A stretch of 64,000 bases of DNA from an uncultured Opitutia bacterium (lineage in GTDB: Bacteria > Verrucomicrobiota > Verrucomicrobiia > Opitutales > Opitutaceae): contig CAIPAH010000024.1 of NCBI GenBank assembly GCA_903862955.1, positions 186,001 to 250,000 on the forward strand, read 5' to 3'. A program made the translations under genes and the position numbers. The notes beneath the pieces were generated by a model. It saw only the letters and a list, made by a program, of their open reading frames with translations. It was not told the origin of the DNA and made no database searches. Positions 56,598-64,000 of this stretch are shown here, piece after piece; the first letter of the stretch is position 1; each line of letters opens with the position of its first letter.

Positions 56598-59287
56598 CCG
56601 TGGACCAGCCCAATCTTTCCCGTCCGCCGTTCTCCTTCTCGGCCCAGTCGGCGTCCGCCCAGGCTGCCCCCGAGTTGAGCGCCGTGCTGCTCCTCGATGC
56701 CGACGGCCGCATCACCGCCGCCAATCACTCCGCCCGCGCGCTCTGGGGCACCTCCGGACGTGAACCGGTCGGCGGGCACATTTGCAGTCTGATCCAGTTC
56801 GAGACCGCGTCGGAGGAACCGGGCTGGATCGTCGCCCAGTGGAAGGTCCTGCTTACCGCCACACTCGACCAGAACACCCTGCTCGTCACCAAACCGGCGG
56901 CGGGAGTGCCCCGCAACGTGTTCATCCGCCTGGAATCCCACCTTGGCGCCACGCCCGGCTACATCGCCACGGTCCAGCCCGTGCAGCCGCTCGCCGCGCC
57001 GGCCGTCGGCGACGTCGCCAGTTTTCGCCTGCTGACCGAGAAAGGCGCCGCGGGATTCTTCGACCTCAATCTCAAGACCGGCCGCGCGCACTATTCCGCG
57101 GCGTGGAAAAAGATCCTGGGCTATCTCGACGCTGAGTTGCCCGACACGATTGACCAGTGGCGCGAGCTCATCCACCCGGATGACTCCGGCGCGTCGCCCG
57201 ACCAGCTCGGCAAGAAGATGACCGGCGTGGCGCGGCCGTTCACCGTCGAGTTTCGCATGCGCCACCACGCCGGCCATTGGGTGTGGATCCAGTGTCTCGG
57301 CCTGCAGCTGCCCGGCGCCTCCGGCGAATTGGAACGCATCGTCGGCCTGCACATCGACATCACCGAGCGCAAGGAACTCGAGGAGGCCAGCGTCGCCAAC
57401 GACTCGCGCATGGTGGAGCTGAGCGGGGCCGGTCCGCTCGGCGCCTTCGAGCTGGATTTCATCGGCAAGGTCTTCTGGTTCTCCCCGGCGTGGAAAAGAA
57501 CCCTGGGTTGGGCCGCGGATGAACGCGCCCAGGAACTCGAAACCTTCACCGCCGCCCTGCCGCGCGAGGTCGCCCCCGGCGGCTTCGAGGCTTGGCTGCT
57601 CGCCCTCGCTCCGGGCCAGGCGGAGCTGCTCGCACCAGTGGAACTCGTCGACAAGGCCGGACGCCGCGTGACCGTGCTGCTTGGCGCCCACCGCACGGTC
57701 ACCCGCAAGAAGGAACTCGCCCGCGTCACCGGCTTCATCTGCGCCATCCCCGCCGGCCAATCCCTTTCCACCGGCGGCGGCATCCCCTCCGTCCTCGCCC
57801 ACCAAGCCCTTTCCGCCGTGGCGGAGGGCGTCATCGTCGCCGATGGCCACGGCAAGATCATCTTCGTCAATTCCTCCGCCGCGCGCCTCTTGCAGCGGAC
57901 GCCCGAGGCCGTAATGGGCCAGCCCGTGAACGAGGTTTTCCGCCTCGTCAGCCAGGAAAGCGGCCGGCCCAGCGACCCGGCCTTCGACCGCGCGCTCACC
58001 GCCGACCAGCCGCTGCCGCTTATCAGCCAGGACGCGCTGGCCTACGCCACGGAAGGCACGAAGCCCACGCCGATCGTGTGGTCGGCCCGCGCCGCCATGG
58101 ATCCCGACAGTAAGCCCCTCGGCGTCGCCATCGCGTTCCGCGACCCGGCGGAAATGAGCCTCACGCCCGAGGAACTCGTGAAGGCCAACCGCTTCGAGAC
58201 GCTCGGCCTGCTCGCCGGCGGCATCGCGCACGATTTCAACAATCTCCTCACGACAATCCTCGGCGGCATCTCCCTCGCCAAGGACAACCGCGATTACTCG
58301 TCCCTCGAGGACAGCGAGAAGGCCTGCATGATCGCCAAGGGCCTCACCAAGCAACTGCTGTCGTTCGCCAAGGGCGGCGCCAACACGCAGGCCGTCGTGT
58401 CCGCCAACGAAATTCTCGCCGACTCCATCAAGATCGCCGCCGCCGGCTCCACCGCCGAGATCACCCTCGACGTCGCCGAGCGCACCGCGCCGGTGCAGGT
58501 CGACCGCGCGCAGATCCTGCAGGTGTTCCAGAACCTCATCGTCAACGCCCTTCAGGCCATGCCGCCCGCACCCCACCGCGGCAAGCTCCAGCTCAAGGCC
58601 GGCAACGTCACGCTCGTGGACGGACAGGTCGCAGCCCTCCCGGCCGGCGATTACGTCGAGTTCCAAGTGCGCGACAACGCCAGCGGCATCCCGCCCGAGA
58701 ACATCGCCAAGATTTTCGACCCGTTCTTCACCACCAAGAAGCACGGCACCGGCCTCGGCCTCGCCACCGTCCTCACCATCGTCCGCAAACACGGCGGGCA
58801 GATCACCGTCGACTCCGCCATCGGCGTCGGCACCGCCTTCACCGTGTATCTCCCACCCGCGGGCAAGCCTCCCGAGGTCCAGGCGCGCCGCGCGCCGTCG
58901 CTGCGCTTTGGCACCGGGCGCGTGCTGTTCATGGACGACGACGCGTCCATCACCTCACTCACGGCCTCGATGCTCAAGAGCCTCGATTACAAGTTCGACC
59001 TCGCGAAGAACGGCGACGAGGTCCTCGTGCTCTACAAGCGCTACCTCAATATCGGCCGGCCCTACGACGCGGTGATCATGGACATCAACGTCACCGCCGG
59101 CATGGGCGCGGAGGAAACCTTCACCGCGCTCAAGAAGCTCGATCCCGACGTGCGCGCCATCATTTCCAGCGGCTACGACAACGAGGACATGGTCCGCAAG
59201 TTCCTCGACGCCGGCTTCTGCGGCCACCTGACGAAGCCCTACCGCGTGTCCGACCTCGGCAAGCTGATCAAAACGGTGGTCGGCTAG
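56579..59287 (+). CDS. Hybrid sensor histidine kinase (PAS domains, HisKA/HATPase_c, C-terminal receiver)
   Basis: PAS-like repeats; ETLGLLAGGIAHDFNNLLTTILG; DNASGIPPENIAKIFDPFFTTKKHGTGLGLATVLTIVRKHGG; RVLFMDDDASITSLTASML receiver. GTG start 56579 or 56600. Confidence 0.92.
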   Translation: MAQSGLTVDQPNLSRPPFSFSAQSASAQAAPELSAVLLLDADGRITAANHSARALWGTSGREPVGGHICSLIQFETASEEPGWIVAQWKVLLTATLDQNTLLVTKPAAGVPRNVFIRLESHLGATPGYIATVQPVQPLAAPAVGDVASFRLLTEKGAAGFFDLNLKTGRAHYSAAWKKILGYLDAELPDTIDQWRELIHPDDSGASPDQLGKKMTGVARPFTVEFRMRHHAGHWVWIQCLGLQLPGASGELERIVGLHIDITERKELEEASVANDSRMVELSGAGPLGAFELDFIGKVFWFSPAWKRTLGWAADERAQELETFTAALPREVAPGGFEAWLLALAPGQAELLAPVELVDKAGRRVTVLLGAHRTVTRKKELARVTGFICAIPAGQSLSTGGGIPSVLAHQALSAVAEGVIVADGHGKIIFVNSSAARLLQRTPEAVMGQPVNEVFRLVSQESGRPSDPAFDRALTADQPLPLISQDALAYATEGTKPTPIVWSARAAMDPDSKPLGVAIAFRDPAEMSLTPEELVKANRFETLGLLAGGIAHDFNNLLTTILGGISLAKDNRDYSSLEDSEKACMIAKGLTKQLLSFAKGGANTQAVVSANEILADSIKIAAAGSTAEITLDVAERTAPVQVDRAQILQVFQNLIVNALQAMPPAPHRGKLQLKAGNVTLVDGQVAALPAGDYVEFQVRDNASGIPPENIAKIFDPFFTTKKHGTGLGLATVLTIVRKHGGQITVDSAIGVGTAFTVYLPPAGKPPEVQARRAPSLRFGTGRVLFMDDDASITSLTASMLKSLDYKFDLAKNGDEVLVLYKRYLNIGRPYDAVIMDINVTAGMGAEETFTALKKLDPDVRAIISSGYDNEDMVRKFLDAGFCGHLTKPYRVSDLGKLIKTVVG

Positions 59288-60974
59288 CCGCGCCGGGCTT
59301 TTTCTCCGGCAGCAGCACGCGCGCCCGGGCCACTGCAGCCTCCAGGTCGCCGACGATGTTTTCCGACCCAACGCGGTCGAGAAAACCTGACTTATCCATC
59401 AGGAAATACGGCTGGGTATGCGGCCCGCTCAGGATCAGGTGCCGGTGATGCCGGTGCAGTTTTTCCTGCAGCGTCTCGAGCGCGTTCAGCGCCGTGGCGT
59501 CGAGCGCACTCACCGCCGCCATGTGCAGGATGACGACTTTCGTGTCCGCGCCTGCGCGGCGCACCACACTGTCGAGTTTGTCCGCCGCGCCGAACAGCAG
59601 CGCCCCGAACACGCGATAAACCAGCACGCCCTTCGGCAAATTCGCCACCGGCTCGTGGCCCTGCGTGATCGAGGCTTCCTCGTCGTGCGCGATCACATGC
59701 GTCGTGTCCGCGATGCGCTTGATGAACAGCGCCGCCGCCAGCACCAAGCCCCATTTCACCGCCACCGTCAGGTCGAAGCAGGTCGTGAGGATGAACGTTA
59801 CGAGAAATACCGCCGCGTCGCTCTTGGCCTGCCGGCCGAGCAGCAGGAATTCGTCCCAGTCCCCCATGCGCAGCGCCACCACGATGAGCACCGCGCCCAG
59901 CACGGTCAGCGGGATAAACTTGGCGAGGGGCGCCGCCACCAACACGACGAGCAGCAGCGTCAGCGCGTGCGTCATCCCCGCCACCGGCGAATTCGCACCG
60001 TTGCGGACATTGGTCGCCGTCCGCGCCAGCACACCCGTCACCGGAATCCCGCCAAAGAACGGCACGGTGAAATTCGCGATGCCCTGCGCCATCAATTCCT
60101 GGTTCGAGTCATGCCGGTCGTCGATCATGCCGTCGGCCACCACGGCGGAGAGCAATGACTCGATCGCGCCCATCATCGTGATTGCCGCCGCCGGCGCGAG
60201 GAGGTTGACGAGGTGACTCCAGTCGACCACCAGCGGGTGAAACGCCGGCAAGCCGTTGGGAAACGCGTCCGCGCCAAACCGGCTGCTGATGGTCGCCACC
60301 GGCAGCTTCGCGAAATACACCACCGCCGTCCCCAGAATCACCGCCACGATGGACCCCGGCACATACCGGCCCCACGCCTTGGGCCAGAGCGTGATGATCG
60401 CCACGGCCGCAAGCCCGATCACGACCGTGGCCACGCCCAGCGACGGCAGCGCCCGGATGAGTGCGTCCATCTTTTCAAAAAACTCCGCCGGCACCGTCCC
60501 GAGCTGCAGGCCCAGGAAATCCTTCACCTGCGTCAGCATGATCGTGATCGCGATGCCACACGTGAAGCCCGTCGTGACCGGGTGCGGGATGAACTTGATC
60601 AAGGTGCCCAGCCGCGCCGCCCCGAGGACAAACAGGAACACGCCCGACAGCGCCGTGCAGACCAGCAGGTTCGGCAGGCCGTATTGCACGATGATCATGT
60701 AGACCAGCCCCACGAACGCGCCCGCGGGGCCACCAATCTGCACGCGGGATCCGCCGAACGCGGAGACCAGGAATCCGCCAATGATCGCCGTGTAGAGACC
60801 CGCCCCCGGCGAGACGCCCGACGCAATGCCCAACCCGATCGCGAGGGGGAGCGCCACGATGCCCACCGTCAACCCTGCCAGCAGGTCCGCGACGAACTTC
60901 TGCCGCGTGTAAGTTTGCAGGCAGTCGAGCAGCCGGGGCCGGAATGAAAAATAGCGGGAGGCAGGAGCGCTCAT
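59268..60974 (-). CDS. SulP-family anion transporter with STAS domain
   Basis: FVADLLAGLTVGIVALPLAIGLGIASGVSPGAGLYTAIIGGFLVSAFGGSRVQIGGPAGAFVGLVYMI; C-terminal STAS VVILHMAAVSALDATALNALETL. Confidence 0.94.
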   Translation of the reverse strand: MSAPASRYFSFRPRLLDCLQTYTRQKFVADLLAGLTVGIVALPLAIGLGIASGVSPGAGLYTAIIGGFLVSAFGGSRVQIGGPAGAFVGLVYMIIVQYGLPNLLVCTALSGVFLFVLGAARLGTLIKFIPHPVTTGFTCGIAITIMLTQVKDFLGLQLGTVPAEFFEKMDALIRALPSLGVATVVIGLAAVAIITLWPKAWGRYVPGSIVAVILGTAVVYFAKLPVATISSRFGADAFPNGLPAFHPLVVDWSHLVNLLAPAAAITMMGAIESLLSAVVADGMIDDRHDSNQELMAQGIANFTVPFFGGIPVTGVLARTATNVRNGANSPVAGMTHALTLLLVVLVAAPLAKFIPLTVLGAVLIVVALRMGDWDEFLLLGRQAKSDAAVFLVTFILTTCFDLTVAVKWGLVLAAALFIKRIADTTHVIAHDEEASITQGHEPVANLPKGVLVYRVFGALLFGAADKLDSVVRRAGADTKVVILHMAAVSALDATALNALETLQEKLHRHHRHLILSGPHTQPYFLMDKSGFLDRVGSENIVGDLEAAVARARVLLPEKKPGAASRPPF

Positions 60975-61076
60975 CGTCGAGCCGCCGAGATTGTCGGGAC
61001 GGATCCCGCTCCGCAAGGGTCCTTCGGGAACAAGGAGCCTTGCTTCTGGCGGCAATTAGTCTCCTGGCCCGCGAAG

Positions 61077-61655
61077 CTACTCGCGCCACGTAAACGCGTG
61101 GCAGAGCGCAACGCCCGCGGCATCCGCCTCGTCCGCCGCCAGCGGCCGCCCGTGTCCGAGCAGCGCCATCACCGTGCGCGCCATCTGCTCCTTGCTCGCC
61201 CGGCCCGCCCCCACTACCGCGAGCTTCACGCGGAGCGGCGGATACTCGTAAACCGGCCGCGCGTGCAGGGCCACGGCCGCGATGGCCGCGCCGCGCGCCG
61301 CGCCGAGGATCTGCGCCGTCTGGAAATTCTGCACGTAGATCGTCTGCTCCAGCGCCACGTGCTTCACGTCCACTCCGACCAGCATCGCTGTCACCGCCCG
61401 GTGGATCTCCGCCAGCGCGACCGCCATCGGCTGCTTCGCCGCCACCCGCACCGTCGCGCACCGCAGCAACACCGGCTGACGTCCCGGCGCAAATTCCACC
61501 AGCGCGAGCCCGGTGCCCCGCAGCGAGGGGTCAATGCCAAGCACCACCCCGCGAAACGGCGGGCGTTGCAGGGACACGATCGCCGGCCCGCTCGAGGGGA
61601 CGGAGCGTCCCTCGAGTTTCGCCTTCCACATCTGCCGGACGTTCATGCGTGCCAT
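61077..61655 (-). CDS. ruvC: Holliday junction resolvase RuvC
   Basis: VVLGIDPSLRGTGLALVEF; VALEQTIYVQNFQTAQILGAARGAAIAAVAL; YPPLRVKLAVVGAGRASKEQMARTVMALLG; DEADAAGVALCHAF. Confidence 0.93.
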   Translation of the reverse strand: MARMNVRQMWKAKLEGRSVPSSGPAIVSLQRPPFRGVVLGIDPSLRGTGLALVEFAPGRQPVLLRCATVRVAAKQPMAVALAEIHRAVTAMLVGVDVKHVALEQTIYVQNFQTAQILGAARGAAIAAVALHARPVYEYPPLRVKLAVVGAGRASKEQMARTVMALLGHGRPLAADEADAAGVALCHAFTWRE

Positions 61656-61657
61656 GG

Positions 61658-62428
61658 TTAGAACAAGAGCTTTAACCCCGCCGCCGCCGCGAGTCCAAGC
61701 GCAAGGTTTTCGAACAGCTTCTGGTCGATCCGCTGCAGGATCACGCGACCTGCCAGCGCGCCCACGATCACCGCGGGCAGCAGGATGAGGTTGCCGCGGA
61801 AGCTGTGCGCGTCGATCAACCCGAGGTTCACCATGAACGGCACCTTGAACAGGTTCATCAGCAAAAAATAATACGCGCCGGTCCCCATGTATTCCATCTT
61901 CGGCAGGCGCATCGCCAGCAGGTAGATCACCATCAACGGCCCCGCCGCGTTCGCCACCAGCGTCGTGAACCCCGCGAGCACCCCGATGACCGGTGCAAAC
62001 CAGACGCCGTGCTCCGGCACCTCGCCAACCGCTCCGACCGACCCGTTGCCGCGTTCCCGCTTCGCTTGCGCGCGGCGGATGAGGTGCAGTCCCAGCAGGC
62101 TCAGCACAATCAGCCCGATCAACACTTTCGCCTGCCGGTCATCGATCCGCCCCAGCGCGAAGTAGCCCGCCACCACCCCTAGCGCCGTCCACGGAAACAG
62201 TTTCCACAGGTAACTCCATTGCGCGTGCCGGCGATACGACGCCACGGCCACGACGTCGGCAAACACCAGCATCGGCAGCACGAACCCGCTCGCCTGCCGC
62301 GCGGGCAAGAGGTTCGCGAAGATCACCACCGCCAGCATCCCCAGGCCGCTGATGCCCGTCTTGGCGAGGCCGATCGCCAGCGCGGCCACCACCGCCAAGA
62401 CCCATTGCCAGAGTTCGAGATGCATCAT
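61658..62428 (-). CDS. TauE/SafE-family (sulfite exporter-like) permease
   Basis: [55 protein letters not shown]-terminal [29 protein letters not shown]. Confidence 0.9.
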   Translation of the reverse strand: MMHLELWQWVLAVVAALAIGLAKTGISGLGMLAVVIFANLLPARQASGFVLPMLVFADVVAVASYRRHAQWSYLWKLFPWTALGVVAGYFALGRIDDRQAKVLIGLIVLSLLGLHLIRRAQAKRERGNGSVGAVGEVPEHGVWFAPVIGVLAGFTTLVANAAGPLMVIYLLAMRLPKMEYMGTGAYYFLLMNLFKVPFMVNLGLIDAHSFRGNLILLPAVIVGALAGRVILQRIDQKLFENLALGLAAAAGLKLLF

Positions 62429-63513
62429 GGGGCGGCGGTCTCCCCGGTAAACGTGCCGTCCACCACGGCGAACACCTGCCACTCGCCCAAGCCCTCTTCC
62501 GGCCGCGTCGTGCCCGTCGCGATGATCTGCGACGCCGGGTCGATCACCGACCAGAATTTTGCCCGCCGCGCCGGGTCCAACTCGCCCAGCACGTCGTCTG
62601 CCAGCAGCACCGGCCGCACGCCGCTCTTTTCGTGAAACCACGCGGCCTGCGCCAGCCGCAGCGCCAGCACCAGCGATCGTTGCTGGCCCTCCGACGCGAA
62701 ATCCTTCGCCGCCGTGCCGTGCACGGAAAAATGAAAGTCATCGCGATGCGGCCCCGTCAGCGTCGTGCGGAATTGCGCGTCGCGCGCCCGACCCGACTCG
62801 AACCGCGCCAGCAGCGCCTCCGCCGATGCGTCCGCAAAATCCGGCTCGTAGGCCAGTCCCGCCGCCTCCGCACCGTCGCACAACCGGCCATAGGCCCCCT
62901 GCAGCGACGCGCCGAGTTCCTTCAACCCCGCCGCGCGCCGGGCAACCAACTCCGCCGCCGCGGGCGCGAGGATGCGCTCGAACGCCGCCAGTTCGGCTTC
63001 CACCGCGCCACCGCGCTTGAGCAGGCTGTTCCGCTCCGCCAGCGCACGGCCGTATTGCTGCAGCGCGGTGAGATAACCGGCGTCCATCGCCGACAGCGTG
63101 AGATCCAGCCAGCGGCGCCGCAGCGCGGGCGCGCCCCGCACGAGCTGCAGGTCCTGCGCCGAGAACACCACCGTCGGAAACTTGCCCAGGTAATCCGCCA
63201 GCCGCGTGACGCGCCCCTGGTCGTGCCACAATTCCTTGCCGTCGTGACGCAGCTTGATCGTGACATGCGTTTCGCCATGGCGCTCATGCTCCAACTCCGC
63301 CGTCACCGCCGCGATGTGCTGGCCGTGGCCGATCAGCAGCTTGTTGTCCGTCGCCCGGAACGACCGCAGTGCCGTGATGAACCCCGCCGCCTCGAGCAGG
63401 TTGGTCTTCCCCTGCCCGTTTGCCCCCACGAGAAACGACTGCCGGCCGGCCAGCTCGAGCGTGGCAAAGCCCACGTTTCGAAAATGCCGCAGCGTGATCT
63501 TTTTCAGGCGCAT
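62425..63513 (-). CDS. recF: DNA replication and repair protein RecF
   Basis: [87 protein letters not shown]. Confidence 0.96.
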   Translation of the reverse strand: MRLKKITLRHFRNVGFATLELAGRQSFLVGANGQGKTNLLEAAGFITALRSFRATDNKLLIGHGQHIAAVTAELEHERHGETHVTIKLRHDGKELWHDQGRVTRLADYLGKFPTVVFSAQDLQLVRGAPALRRRWLDLTLSAMDAGYLTALQQYGRALAERNSLLKRGGAVEAELAAFERILAPAAAELVARRAAGLKELGASLQGAYGRLCDGAEAAGLAYEPDFADASAEALLARFESGRARDAQFRTTLTGPHRDDFHFSVHGTAAKDFASEGQQRSLVLALRLAQAAWFHEKSGVRPVLLADDVLGELDPARRAKFWSVIDPASQIIATGTTRPEEGLGEWQVFAVVDGTFTGETAAP

Positions 63514-63539
63514 GACCGGGAGCGCCTGATTCAGGCAGG

Positions 63540-63658
63540 GTTGACCACGAAAAGGCACGAAAATTTCCGGGGTTTCGGCTCTAATCACCCGCGCGCCCAT
63601 AGGCGCAATGGAGTCACATCCGCAGCCCCGGCAATTCTTGTGCCTCTTCGTGGCCAAC
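63540..63658. repeat. 119-bp hairpin element (copy C) with core CCCGCGCGCCCATAGGCGC
   Basis: Inverted arms GTTGACCACGAAAAGGCACGA ... TTGTGCCTCTTCGTGGCCAAC; opposite orientation to copy B, same length. Confidence 0.9.
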
Positions 63659-63725
63659 CTCCGGTCGTTTCCGGCCGCAACAATTTCTTTCCCTCCTCCG
63701 CACTCTCGGCTACTCCTTTTCCCGC

Positions 63726-64000
63726 ATGACCTTCGAAGCCTCGCTCGCGGAATCCGTCAAAACGCTGCAGGGCCTGACTGCCCTCCGCCCCACCATCGAC
63801 CGGGCCGGCCAGATGATCCTCGCGACGCTGCAGCGCGGGGGAAAACTGCTCATCGCCGGCAACGGCGGGAGCGCCGCCGAGGCCGCGCATTTCTCGACGG
63901 AACTCGTCGGCCGCTACCAGAAGAGCCGACGCGCCCTCCCGGCCATCGCGCTGTCGTCCGACGGCTCGCTCATCACCTGCATCGGCAACGACTACGGCTT
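63726..64000 (+). CDS. gmhA: Phosphoheptose isomerase (SIS domain), partial at window end
   Basis: [91 protein letters not shown]. Confidence 0.92.
   Translation, partial: MTFEASLAESVKTLQGLTALRPTIDRAGQMILATLQRGGKLLIAGNGGSAAEAAHFSTELVGRYQKSRRALPAIALSSDGSLITCIGNDYG

Noticed and set aside
56594-58792. 732-aa minus-strand ORF
   Set aside because: Antisense to the hybrid histidine kinase.

Overview
High-GC bacterial chromosomal window. Gene content and style suggest Verrucomicrobiota, probably Opitutaceae-like; this is inference, since there is no rRNA in the window. It is densely coding, with about 50 protein genes and one tRNA-Leu(GAG). Main blocks: (i) a four-gene ATGA-overlapping operon of GT4 glycosyltransferase, MGDG-synthase-like GT28, diacylglycerol kinase and PlcP/LpxH-like phosphoesterase, convergent with waaA; (ii) fabF-tetR; (iii) HIT-phoH-7TM/HD-ybeY-DUF502-recO; (iv) a PD-(D/E)XK + DinG/XPD-like helicase; (v) a YtrA-type GntR/serine hydrolase/ABC operon; (vi) tandem S9 peptidases; (vii) pyrR-pyrB-pyrC; (viii) CPBP protease-thiL-tsaE; (ix) pyrD, hemB, cysS, thrS; (x) a complete trans-4-hydroxyproline catabolic operon; (xi) PII-amtB-PII; (xii) aspS, gpmI, hemH, a hybrid histidine kinase; (xiii) recF-tauE-ruvC-sulP; and the start of gmhA. 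The most unusual signal is a heavy load of several unrelated palindromic or short-tandem repeat families. One is a RAYT transposase bracketed by inverted REP sequences that start exactly at the stop codons of both neighbouring genes. Another is a 119-bp hairpin element present twice. Several short repeats lie in frame inside conserved genes (ybeY, the helicase, the pyrR 3' end), reminiscent of Rickettsia palindromic elements. A second notable signal is that the 5' end of the second S9 peptidase is homologous to the leader and first codons of pyrR. All calls come from reading the sequence and ORF translations; no database search was run.
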